DNA of 64,000 nt from Cylindrospermum sp. FACHB-282 (GTDB lineage Bacteria; Cyanobacteriota; Cyanobacteriia; Cyanobacteriales; Nostocaceae): contig NZ_JACJRJ010000020.1 in NCBI RefSeq assembly GCF_014697195.1, forward strand, positions 34,635-98,634, written 5' to 3'. Of this stretch, positions 37,381-45,500 are shown piece by piece. The notes under the pieces were generated by a model. The model worked only from the letters and a program-made list of their open reading frames with translations, was not told where the DNA came from and did not search any database. A program made the translations under genes and the position numbers. Each line of letters opens with the position of its first letter. The first letter of the stretch is position 1.

Positions 37381-37466
37381 ATCAAGTAAGAAATTTGGGG
37401 ACAATTTATGAATTGCCCCTATGGTGGTAAATCAAGGCTTTCACATCATTTTTGCATCAGTCCTGA

Positions 37467-37892
37467 CTAGCTTGGCTTGACTAGCACTGATTTGCCCTCA
37501 ATCTTGGCAAGGTAAGTTTTCAGCGGATTTTGGGCTGGGCCTTTTTTTACCTCACCATCAGTGCCAAATTCGGCCTGATGACAGGGACAGACTAATTTTT
37601 TGTCTTTAGCCTTCCATGCCAATGTGCAACCTCTGTGAGTGCAAGTTGGGTTAACAGCAATCAGGTTTTTAGTTTTCGATGTACCGATTACCAAAACAGG
37701 CCCAACCGGTGATTTTGCCACCAGTAATTGTCCAGTCTTATCTAACTCTGCTGTAGTCCCTACCTTTTGCCAAGTTTTAGATGCGGGAGCCGCCTCTGTA
37801 GTTTCCTGGGAAGAACAAGCGGCGATCGCTACGGGTAGAGAACTAGCTAGCAAACCCAAACCTACCCAATTGAAGAACTCACGACGTTTCAT
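37467..37892 (-). CDS. Rieske [2Fe-2S] lipoprotein-like protein
   Basis: 141 residues. N-terminal Tat-like signal (MKRREFFNWVGLGLL) followed by a lipobox-type IAACSS, so probably an exported, lipid-anchored protein. The Rieske cluster motif is complete: CTHRGC and CPCHQAEF supply two Cys and two His. Electron-transfer role in the periplasm or thylakoid lumen is expected; the partner is unknown. It is divergent from nirA by ~400 bp, inside the nitrate island, but nothing shows that it serves nitrate reduction. Confidence 0.88.
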   Translation of the reverse strand: MKRREFFNWVGLGLLASSLPVAIAACSSQETTEAAPASKTWQKVGTTAELDKTGQLLVAKSPVGPVLVIGTSKTKNLIAVNPTCTHRGCTLAWKAKDKKLVCPCHQAEFGTDGEVKKGPAQNPLKTYLAKIEGKSVLVKPS

Positions 37893-37980
37893 GATGGTGC
37901 TATCTTGTCTAATTTTTAACTAATATGCATTATCGCCTAAGCGCTAGAGGTTCAACTGTGTAGCGATCGCTATTTATCAA

Positions 37981-37994
37981 GTGATTTGCATCAC
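37981..37994. promoter_or_regulatory. Palindrome GTGAT-N4-ATCAC upstream of nirA
   Basis: GTGATTTGCATCAC is a 14-bp inverted repeat ~70 bp upstream of the NtcA site. Possible regulator-binding site shared with the divergent Rieske gene; identity unknown. Confidence 0.45.
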
Positions 37995-38010
37995 TCATTA
38001 CTTACTTTTG

Positions 38011-38025
38011 ATGCAGAAAACGCAT
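38011..38025 (+). promoter_or_regulatory. Candidate NtcB (LysR-type) site
   Basis: ATGCAGAAAACGCAT has the LysR form T-N11-A with symmetric arms (ATGC/GCAT) and lies ~38 bp upstream of the NtcA box, where an activator site is expected for a nitrate-induced nirA operon. Assignment to NtcB is inference. Confidence 0.45.
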
Positions 38026-38062
38026 ATTAATTATCCTATTTCAGCAAAATTATCCAAATTTA

Positions 38063-38104
38063 GTAACTATTTATACGATTTGTTTTAGAGTGTCATCTTA
38101 AAGT
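38063..38104 (+). promoter_or_regulatory. NtcA-activated nirA operon promoter
   Basis: GTAACTATTTATAC (38063-38076) matches GTA-N8-TAC. After exactly 22 bases TAAAGT (38099-38104) matches TAN3T. This is the canonical cyanobacterial nitrogen-control promoter, giving a leader of ~180 nt before nirA that includes the TTTTGAA tandem repeat. Confidence 0.88.
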
Positions 38105-38248
38105 CAGTCAAAAGTATGAAAAATGTTACATAAACATTACCTGAACCGCTTGACAAATCAACCAAAATAATCATAAGAGCCAAGAGAGTTTTAGCTATGC
38201 TCATCTTTCAAAACAATAGTTATCTATAATTTGCAGCTTTTTACTTAT

Positions 38249-38276
38249 TTTTGAATTTTGAATTTTGAATTTTGAA
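38249..38276 (+). repeat. Heptamer tandem repeat (TTTTGAA)4 in the nirA leader
   Basis: Four exact TTTTGAA units 17 bases upstream of the nirA ATG, inside the predicted mRNA leader. Same heptamer family as at 17915-17935. Confidence 0.85.
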
Positions 38277-38293
38277 TTGTTTAGAGTCAGCAT

Positions 38294-39877
38294 ATGACAG
38301 ACACAGCAACTACCACAACAGCTAGCCTCAACAAGTTTGAAAAACTCAAAGCAGAAAAAGATGGACTGAAGATTAAGGGAGAAATAGAGAAATTTGCCCA
38401 ACTAGGCTGGGAAGCAATGGACGAAACAGACCGTGATCATCGACTCAAGTGGGTAGGTGTGTTTTTTCGCCCAGTGACCCCAGGTAAGTTTATGATGCGG
38501 TTGCGGCTGCCCAACGGTATTATTACCAGCAGTCAGATGCTAGTTTTAGCAGAAGTGCTACAACGCTACGGTGATGATGGCAGCGCTGATATTACCACAA
38601 GACAGAATATCCAATTGCGGGGCATCAGAATTGAAGACTTACCAGATATATTTCAGAGGTTTAATGCCGTTGGTTTAACAACAGTCCAGTCAGGGATGGA
38701 TAACGTCCGCAATATCACAGGAGAAGCTGTAGCGGGGTTAGATGCTAATGAGTTGTATGACACGCGAGAGTTGGTGCAGCAAATTCAGGACATGATCACC
38801 AACTCAGGCGTTGGTAACGCAGAGTTTACCAACCTCCCCCGCAAGTTTAATATTGCGATCGCAGGGGGAAGAGATAATTCAGTGCATGCAGAAATTAACG
38901 ATTTAGCTTTCGTCCCCGCCTTTAAAGAAGAATGTTCCCAATCTCCAATATTTGGCTTTAACGTCTTAGTGGGTGGCTTTTTCTCAGCCAAACGCTGTGA
39001 AGCGGCGATTCCCTTAAATGCTTGGGTATCTCCCGAAGAAGTAGTTCCATTATGTAGAGCCATTTTATTCGTTTATCGTGATCATGGCTTACGGGCCAAT
39101 CGGCAAAAAGCCCGCCTGATGTGGCTAATTGATGAATGGGGGATAGAAAAATTTCGGGCGGAAGTTGAAAAGCGTTTGGGTTCATCATTGTTACCCGCAG
39201 CAGCCAAAGATGAAATCGACTGGGAAAAACGCGACCATATCGGAATATATGAACAAAAACAACCGGGATTCAACTACATAGGCTTACATATTCCCGTCGG
39301 TAGGTTGCATGCCGGAGATATGTTTGAAATCGCCCGTCTGGCACAGGTTTACGGCAGTGGAGAAATCCGCCTCACAATCGAGCAAAATCTCATCATCCCC
39401 AATATTCCCCGTTCGCGGTTGACAACATTTTTAACAGAACCTTTGCTAGAGAGGTTTTCAGTTAATCCAGGTAATCTGGCGCGATCGCTAGTTTCCTGCA
39501 CAGGGGCACAATTTTGCAACTTCGCTCTCATCGAAACCAAAAACCGCGCCCTGGAAATAATTGCCGCCTTAGAAGCCGAATTAATTCTCACTCATCCCGT
39601 GCGAATTCATTGGACAGGTTGCCCCAACTCCTGTGCACAGCCCCAAGTCGCCGAAATCGGCTTAATGGGTACGAAAATTCGCAAAAATGGCAAAACCTTA
39701 GAAGGGGTAGACATCTACATGGGTGGCAAAGTTGGTAAAGACGCTCATTTAGGAACTTGTGTCCAAAAAGGTATAGCTTGCGAAGACTTACAGCCAATAT
39801 TGCGAGAACTGCTAATTGAGCAATTTGGTGCCAAGTTGAGACAACAAGCCTTGATATCTCAATATAGCGTTTCCTAG
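38294..39877 (+). CDS. nirA: Ferredoxin-nitrite reductase
   Basis: Reduces nitrite to ammonium with six electrons from reduced ferredoxin; siroheme/[4Fe-4S] enzyme of the sulfite/nitrite reductase family. 527 residues, usual for cyanobacterial NirA. Cluster ligands: C402 and C408 in CTGAQFC, and C443 and C447 in GCPNSC. Substrate-binding repeats such as RLPNGIITSSQ and TTRQNIQLRG are present. First gene of nirA-nrtABCD-(nrtP)-narB. Transcribed from an NtcA-type promoter, with ammonium repression and nitrate induction expected from known operons. Confidence 0.97.
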   Translation: MTDTATTTTASLNKFEKLKAEKDGLKIKGEIEKFAQLGWEAMDETDRDHRLKWVGVFFRPVTPGKFMMRLRLPNGIITSSQMLVLAEVLQRYGDDGSADITTRQNIQLRGIRIEDLPDIFQRFNAVGLTTVQSGMDNVRNITGEAVAGLDANELYDTRELVQQIQDMITNSGVGNAEFTNLPRKFNIAIAGGRDNSVHAEINDLAFVPAFKEECSQSPIFGFNVLVGGFFSAKRCEAAIPLNAWVSPEEVVPLCRAILFVYRDHGLRANRQKARLMWLIDEWGIEKFRAEVEKRLGSSLLPAAAKDEIDWEKRDHIGIYEQKQPGFNYIGLHIPVGRLHAGDMFEIARLAQVYGSGEIRLTIEQNLIIPNIPRSRLTTFLTEPLLERFSVNPGNLARSLVSCTGAQFCNFALIETKNRALEIIAALEAELILTHPVRIHWTGCPNSCAQPQVAEIGLMGTKIRKNGKTLEGVDIYMGGKVGKDAHLGTCVQKGIACEDLQPILRELLIEQFGAKLRQQALISQYSVS

Positions 39878-40016
39878 TCTGCTGAGGTACAAATCTCTGC
39901 GTACCTTTGCGTCCCTTTGCGTTTCAAAATATATCTGTACCTCACGTAACTCTTAATCGCTATAAACAGAAAACAGACGCGATCGCAAATTCAACTTTCA
40001 TCATCTTTCTTTAGCT

Positions 40017-41324
40017 ATGACAAATCTTTCTCGTAGACGATTCATTCTCACATCAGGTATCGCCGCAGCAAGTTCTATCTTGGCTCACGGTTGCGCCTCT
40101 AGCAACTCTAACTCAGCCACAACAGGTAACGCCGCCCCTTCTGCTATTCCAGCTGCCAACACCGCCACAGTAGAAACAACCAAAGCCAAATTAGGATTTA
40201 TTCCTCTTACTGATGCTGCACCCTTAATTATCGCCAAAGAAAAGGGTTTCTTTGCCAAGTATGGGATGAAAGATATCGAACTAGCGAAACAAAAATCTTG
40301 GCCTGTCACCCGCGATAACTTAAAAATCGGTTCATCTGGGGATGGTATTGATGGTGCCCACATTCTCAGCCCCATGCCTTATCTGATCACCATCAAAGAC
40401 CAAGTTCCAGTGTATTTATTGGCGCGGTTAAATATCAACGGTCAAGCTATCTCTGTAGCCGAAAAATTAAAAGACCAGAAAGTTGGCTTACAAAGCAAAG
40501 TGCTGAAAGAAGCTGTAGATAAAGCCAAGGCTGATAAAAAATCTTTAAAAGTAGCCATGACTTTCCCCGGTGGAACTCATGATTTATGGATGCGGTATTG
40601 GTTAGCAGCAGGCGGTATTAATCCTGACCAAGATGTAGTTTTGGAATCAGTTCCCCCACCCCAAATGGTAGCCAATATGAAAGTCGGTACTGTGGATGCT
40701 TTTTGCGTCGGAGAACCGTGGAATGCCCAATTGGTGAGCCAAAAATTAGGTTACACCGCCCTAGTAACAGGTGAATTGTGGAACGACCACCCAGAAAAAG
40801 CCTTTGCGATGCGTCAAGATTGGGTTGATAAAAATCCTAATGCCACCCAAGCAATATTAATGGCAATTATGGAAGCACAAAAATGGTGTGATCAGACAGA
40901 AAATAAAGAAGAAATGTGTAAAATATGCTCTGATCGTAAATACTTTAACGTAGCTGCCGCAGACATCCTAGAAAGGGCAAAAGGAAATATTGACTTTGGT
41001 AACGGACGTACAGAACAAAACTCTAAACATCGGATGAAATTCTGGGCTGATAATGCCTCTTATCCCTACAAGAGCCATGATGCTTGGTTTTTAACAGAAG
41101 AAATTCGCTGGGGTTATCTACCACAAGATACTCAAGTTAAAGCAATTATAGACAAAGTTAATCGAGAAGATTTGTGGAAACAAGCTGCTAAAACCCTTGG
41201 TGTAGCAGCTACAGAAATTCCTGCAACCACTTCTCGCGGTATCGAAACCTTCTTTGATGGTGTGAAATTTGACCCAGAAAAACCAGAAGATTATTTAAAG
41301 AGTTTGCAAATCAAAAAAGTTTAA
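40017..41324 (+). CDS. nrtA: Nitrate/nitrite ABC transporter substrate-binding lipoprotein
   Basis: Captures nitrate and nitrite at the outer face of the cytoplasmic membrane for NrtBCD. 435 residues: twin-arginine-like start (LSRRRFILTSGIAAAS) and lipobox LAHGC, cut before the Cys, giving a membrane-anchored lipoprotein. Mature part has [49 protein letters not shown] and VGEPWNAQL, all hallmarks of the NrtA/CmpA family. CmpA (bicarbonate) is the related alternative, but the operon fixes it as nitrate. Followed by a strong intercistronic hairpin. Confidence 0.95.
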   Translation: MTNLSRRRFILTSGIAAASSILAHGCASSNSNSATTGNAAPSAIPAANTATVETTKAKLGFIPLTDAAPLIIAKEKGFFAKYGMKDIELAKQKSWPVTRDNLKIGSSGDGIDGAHILSPMPYLITIKDQVPVYLLARLNINGQAISVAEKLKDQKVGLQSKVLKEAVDKAKADKKSLKVAMTFPGGTHDLWMRYWLAAGGINPDQDVVLESVPPPQMVANMKVGTVDAFCVGEPWNAQLVSQKLGYTALVTGELWNDHPEKAFAMRQDWVDKNPNATQAILMAIMEAQKWCDQTENKEEMCKICSDRKYFNVAAADILERAKGNIDFGNGRTEQNSKHRMKFWADNASYPYKSHDAWFLTEEIRWGYLPQDTQVKAIIDKVNREDLWKQAAKTLGVAATEIPATTSRGIETFFDGVKFDPEKPEDYLKSLQIKKV

Positions 41325-41406
41325 ATATTAGCATAAATTGCTAGTTAAGTAGGTTGGTAAGAAGAACTTAAATCATGAAAATATTAATGTAAAAAACTTG
41401 AAATTA

Positions 41407-41440
41407 GTTTGTATTGAGGGATAAAGCCCTCAATACAAAC
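41407..41440 (+). terminator. Perfect 14-bp hairpin between nrtA and nrtB
   Basis: GTTTGTATTGAGGG pairs perfectly with CCCTCAATACAAAC around ATAAAG, 83 bases after the nrtA stop, followed by CTTTAATTATTT. It may protect the nirA-nrtA mRNA or partially terminate, giving more binding protein than membrane components. Confidence 0.65.
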
Positions 41441-41561
41441 CTTTAATTATTTACGTCGAGCTACTTATTTAATTCTGTTTGGCGAGAAGAGAATACATAA
41501 ACTCTTCGTACCTAATTAAAATCCACCAATTAAATCAATTTAATACCACCGGAGAAAGTGA

Positions 41562-42404
41562 ATGGTAGCCATTACTGTAAATCGTATTATCAACAAAAAT
41601 CATCGGCAAGTTGTTAATAAATTCCTTAGAGAAAAAGTTATTCCCCCCATCGTAGCTTTAGCTATTTTCCTGGCAATTTGGCAACTAGTTTGTTTAAATC
41701 CCAACTTTAAATTACCAGGTCCGATAGAAACTTTTTCCGAAACATGGGACCCGTTTATCATGCATCCATTTTTTGATAATGGTGAAAGTGATAAAGGTTT
41801 AGGCTGGCAAATAATTACTAGCTTGGGACGGGTTGGTTTAGGTTTTTCCTTAGCAGCATTTTTTGGAATTGGGTTAGGAATATTAGTCGGCTCTAATAAA
41901 TTAATTTATAGTGCCGTCGATCCCCTTTTTCAAGTGCTGCGAACTATCCCTCCTCTGGCATGGCTACCAATTTCTTTAGCAGCATTTCAACAGGCAAACC
42001 CTTCAGCAATTTTCGTGATCTTCATCACATCTATTTGGCCAATTCTCATTAATACTACCGTTGGTGTTCAACAAATCCCCCAAGACTATATTAATGTTGC
42101 CCGTGTTTTAAAACTACCGCAGTCGAAATATTTATTGAAAATTGTTTTCCCGGCTACCGTTCCTTATATCTTTACAGGCTTAAGGATTGGCATTGGTTTA
42201 TCTTGGTTAGCGATTGTAGCAGCAGAAATGTTAGTTGGTGGTGTGGGGATTGGTTCATTTATTTGGGATGCCTATAACACGACTACAGAAACTAACCTGA
42301 GTGAGATTATTTTGGCTCTCATATATGTTGGATTAGTTGGTTTGTTCCTAGATAGATGTGTTGGTTGGATTGCTGATAAAGTTGTACCCCCAGAACAGAA
42401 GTAA
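41562..42404 (+). CDS. nrtB: Nitrate/nitrite ABC transporter permease
   Basis: Membrane subunit of the high-affinity nitrate/nitrite importer. 280 residues with about six transmembrane segments; the EAA-type loop for ATPase contact reads INVARVLKLPQSKYLLKIVFP. LGFSLAAFFGIGLGILVG and FQVLRTIPPLAWLPIS are typical of the NrtB/SsuC/TauC group. Good ribosome site GGAG upstream of ATG 41562. Belongs to the operon; the gap of ~240 bp after nrtA holds the hairpin. Confidence 0.95.
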   Translation: MVAITVNRIINKNHRQVVNKFLREKVIPPIVALAIFLAIWQLVCLNPNFKLPGPIETFSETWDPFIMHPFFDNGESDKGLGWQIITSLGRVGLGFSLAAFFGIGLGILVGSNKLIYSAVDPLFQVLRTIPPLAWLPISLAAFQQANPSAIFVIFITSIWPILINTTVGVQQIPQDYINVARVLKLPQSKYLLKIVFPATVPYIFTGLRIGIGLSWLAIVAAEMLVGGVGIGSFIWDAYNTTTETNLSEIILALIYVGLVGLFLDRCVGWIADKVVPPEQK

Positions 42405-42414
42405 TTAATCATAA

Positions 42415-42449
42415 ATGACCAATGACTAAGGACTAAGGACTAATGACTA
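42415..42449 (+). repeat. Heptamer tandem repeat overlapping the nrtC start codon
   Basis: Five head-to-tail 7-mers: ATGACCA, ATGACTA, AGGACTA, AGGACTA, ATGACTA. The last unit (42443-42449) contains the nrtC ATG and second codon. Confidence 0.85.
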
Positions 42450-44431
42450 CTTTTGTTGAAATTGACCACGTTGATCGGATATTTAACCTACCTGATGGTG
42501 GTAAATATATCGCTCTAAAAAATATTGAATTTAAAGTCAGACAAGGAGAATTTATTTCTCTGATTGGACATTCTGGTTGTGGTAAATCTACCTTGCTCAA
42601 TATTATTGCGGGTTTAGATCGCGCTAGTGTTGGTGGTGTGACTTTAGAAGGAAGAGAAGTTAAAGAACCAGGGCCAGACAGGATGGTGGTGTTTCAAAAT
42701 TACTCTTTACTTCCTTGGTTAACAGTTAGGGAAAATATTGCTTTGGCTGTAGATGAAGTCCACAAAAAACAGCCTAAAGGTGAGCGTCGGGGGATTGTAG
42801 AAGAGCATATTGAAATGGTGGGATTGCGCCGTGCGGCGAATAAACGTCCTGGTGAATTATCGGGGGGAATGAAGCAGCGAGTTGCGATCGCACGTGCTTT
42901 AGCTACTCGTCCCAAATTGTTATTGCTAGATGAACCCTTTGGTGCTCTGGATGCGCTGACAAGAGGTAATTTGCAAGAGCAATTGATGAAAATCTGTAAT
43001 GAAAACGAAATTACCAGCGTCATGGTGACACATGACGTCGATGAGGCATTATTGTTGAGCGATCGCATCATCATGCTCACCAACGGACCAGAAGCGCATA
43101 TTGGACAAATACTAGAAGTACCTATTCCCCGTCCCCGTCAGCGTTTAGAAGTAGTCAATCATCCCAGCTACTACGACTTGCGGAACGAAATAATTTACTT
43201 CCTCAACCAGCAAAAACAAGCCAAAAAGCGCCAGCTACAATTAACAGCACCAACCTTCATTTCCGCCAAAAGTTTAGGTTTAGAAAAAACTCATTTAGAA
43301 CTTGGCTATGTTCCCCTCACCGATGCTGCACCTTTAATCGTTGCACAGGAAAAAGGTTTCTTTAGCCAATACGGCTTAGAAGTTAACCTCAATTGGGAAT
43401 CCTCCTGGAAAGAAATTGCTCAAGGCGTCGCTTCGGGTAGACTAGATGCGGCTCAGATGGTAGCAGGTATGCCCCTAGCCATGACTTTGGGTGCAGGTGG
43501 CAAAACTCCTGAGCCGATGGTAACGGCTCTGACCCTCTCCCGCAATGGTAGCGCCATCACTTTCAGTCAAGAACTATTCAATATGGAGGTGAGAAATTTA
43601 ACCGACTTCCAAGCACTAATCAAAGCTGACTTAGACAAAACTCATACTTTAGGAATTGTCCATCCAGCATCAATGCACAACTTACTGTTGCGCTACTGGT
43701 TAGCTGCGGGTGGGATTCATCCTGATGTAGACGTGAGTTTGATGATGATTCCCCCACCACAAATGATTTCTTCCCTCACAGCCGCGAGGATTGACGGTTA
43801 CTGTGTTGGTGAACCTTGGAACTCTCGCGCTGTTCAACAAGAACTAGGCTTTGTCATCGCGACTACTTCAGAAATTTGGGCTGAACATCCTGAAAAAGTT
43901 TTAGGAGTTCGGGAACACTGGGCCCAAAAATATCCCCAAACTCACCTCGCATTAGTGAAAGCGCTTCTAGCCGCTTGTGAATACTGCGATGATTACCGCA
44001 ACCGAGAAGAAATTCTCCAATTAATCTCAGGATCTGATTATTTGGGCTGTGAACCAAAATATTTGCGTCCTGGTTTCATTGATCCTTATCAACGTGGTGA
44101 TGGGACAAAACCCCAATTACTCAGAAAACATCACCAGTTTTATGTTAATAAAACCAACTATCCCGACCGCAATGAAATGTTGTGGATTTTAACTCAACTA
44201 GCCCGTTGGGGTTTGGTAAGTTTCCCCAAAAACTGGGTAGAAGTTATTGATAGAGTTTGTCGTCCTGATGTTTTTGGTGCAGCTGCCAGAGACTTGGGTT
44301 ATTTGGATATCAGCAAAGATGCACCCATTCAATTATTTGATGGCAAAAAATTTAATCCTTCAGAACCTATAGAGTATCTCAAAAGCTTGGAAATTAAACG
44401 TCAGTTACGTGTTGAAGAAGTATTTATTTAG
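42443..44431 (+). CDS. nrtC: Nitrate ABC transporter ATPase with NrtA-like regulatory domain
   Basis: 662 residues in two parts. Residues ~1-260 are the ATPase: Walker [13 protein letters not shown], signature [15 protein letters not shown], Walker [14 protein letters not shown] and the switch His in [11 protein letters not shown]. Residues ~280-655 resemble NrtA ([51 protein letters not shown]) but with no signal peptide, so cytoplasmic. In known NrtC this domain mediates ammonium inhibition of uptake. The start codon lies inside a heptamer repeat, leaving no clear Shine-Dalgarno. Confidence 0.95.
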   Translation: MTTFVEIDHVDRIFNLPDGGKYIALKNIEFKVRQGEFISLIGHSGCGKSTLLNIIAGLDRASVGGVTLEGREVKEPGPDRMVVFQNYSLLPWLTVRENIALAVDEVHKKQPKGERRGIVEEHIEMVGLRRAANKRPGELSGGMKQRVAIARALATRPKLLLLDEPFGALDALTRGNLQEQLMKICNENEITSVMVTHDVDEALLLSDRIIMLTNGPEAHIGQILEVPIPRPRQRLEVVNHPSYYDLRNEIIYFLNQQKQAKKRQLQLTAPTFISAKSLGLEKTHLELGYVPLTDAAPLIVAQEKGFFSQYGLEVNLNWESSWKEIAQGVASGRLDAAQMVAGMPLAMTLGAGGKTPEPMVTALTLSRNGSAITFSQELFNMEVRNLTDFQALIKADLDKTHTLGIVHPASMHNLLLRYWLAAGGIHPDVDVSLMMIPPPQMISSLTAARIDGYCVGEPWNSRAVQQELGFVIATTSEIWAEHPEKVLGVREHWAQKYPQTHLALVKALLAACEYCDDYRNREEILQLISGSDYLGCEPKYLRPGFIDPYQRGDGTKPQLLRKHHQFYVNKTNYPDRNEMLWILTQLARWGLVSFPKNWVEVIDRVCRPDVFGAAARDLGYLDISKDAPIQLFDGKKFNPSEPIEYLKSLEIKRQLRVEEVFI

Positions 44432-44458
44432 TCAGTTGGATAATTTTAGCAATTTATC

Positions 44459-45304
44459 ATGCAAACATTCAATCCTCATCGCCAAACCCAAGTTTATCAA
44501 CCCCAAACTCAGAAAAAATCAGATTTTTTAGTAATTGAGGGTGTTAACAAAGTTTATCCTACAGCTGAAGGCCCCTACACCGTACTAGATGAAATTAACT
44601 TCAAAGTGCGTGAGGGTGAATTTGTTTGCCTGATCGGTCACTCTGGCTGTGGCAAATCAACACTTTTAAATATGGTTTCGGGTTTTAGTAAACCCACCAA
44701 TGGCGTAGTTTGGCTACAAGGAAAACCAGTCACGGAACCAGGACCAGACCGGATGATGGTATTTCAGAACTATTGTTTACTACCTTGGTTGAATGTTTTT
44801 GATAACGTTTATCTGGCTGTTGATTCTGTTTTTCCCAGAAAAACCCAAGCGGAAAAACGGGCGATAGTTAATGAACATTTAGCAATGGTGGGACTGACAG
44901 AAGCCGCCCAAAAGAAACCTAGTCAAATTTCTGGGGGGATGAAACAACGAGTTGCGATCGCTCGCGCTTTAGCAATTCGTCCCCAAATTCTCATTCTAGA
45001 CGAACCTTTCGGGGCTTTAGATGCGATCACCAAAGAAGAATTGCAAGAAGAACTGCTGCAAATTTGGCAAGAACATCAAGTTACAGTCCTGATGATTACC
45101 CATGATATTGATGAAGCCCTTTTCCTCGCAGACAGATTGGTAATGATGACTAACGGCCCTGCGGCTAACATCGGTGAAGTCTTAGATATACCCTTCTCCC
45201 GTCCTCGTAATCGTCGCCGCATTATGGAAAATCCAGAATACTATAACCTGAGAAACTACGCCCTAGACTTTCTCTATCGCCGCTGCGCTCATTCTGATGA
45301 ATAA
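44459..45304 (+). CDS. nrtD: Nitrate ABC transporter ATPase
   Basis: Second ATPase subunit, forming a heterodimer with NrtC on NrtB. 281 residues: Walker [14 protein letters not shown]-loop MVFQNYCLLPW, signature [16 protein letters not shown], Walker [13 protein letters not shown], His switch MITHDIDEAL. No substrate-binding-like extension, as expected for NrtD. It begins 27 bases after nrtC. The operon's ABC part ends here; a small hairpin repeat follows at 45336-45352. Confidence 0.95.
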   Translation: MQTFNPHRQTQVYQPQTQKKSDFLVIEGVNKVYPTAEGPYTVLDEINFKVREGEFVCLIGHSGCGKSTLLNMVSGFSKPTNGVVWLQGKPVTEPGPDRMMVFQNYCLLPWLNVFDNVYLAVDSVFPRKTQAEKRAIVNEHLAMVGLTEAAQKKPSQISGGMKQRVAIARALAIRPQILILDEPFGALDAITKEELQEELLQIWQEHQVTVLMITHDIDEALFLADRLVMMTNGPAANIGEVLDIPFSRPRNRRRIMENPEYYNLRNYALDFLYRRCAHSDE

Positions 45305-45335
45305 TCGTAATCCAAAAAATAAATCATCCCGTAGA

Positions 45336-45352
45336 GCAGGCATCTTGCCTGC
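45336..45352. terminator. GCAGGCA hairpin after nrtD
   Basis: GCAGGCA and TGCCTGC form a 7-bp stem with a three-base loop, about 30 bp after the nrtD stop. It resembles small palindromic repeats common between cyanobacterial genes and could terminate part of the nrt transcript before the MFS gene. Confidence 0.5.
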
Positions 45353-45500
45353 CCTCGAACTATTTAGATTAGAAATTCAAACAACCTAGCTCAATTTTTG
45401 ATTATTTCTTTACCATCCTCAATAACCGTCCTACATGGCTAGAGCCGTGACTCTTGTCAATAGGTTAGCCTATGCATATTTTTCTCTAAGGAAAGTTTAA

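Noticed and set aside
38107..38140. Second possible NtcA site GTATGAAAAATGTTAC
   Set aside because: Spacing is GTA-N10-TAC and no -10 box follows at the right distance; the 38063 site is canonical.
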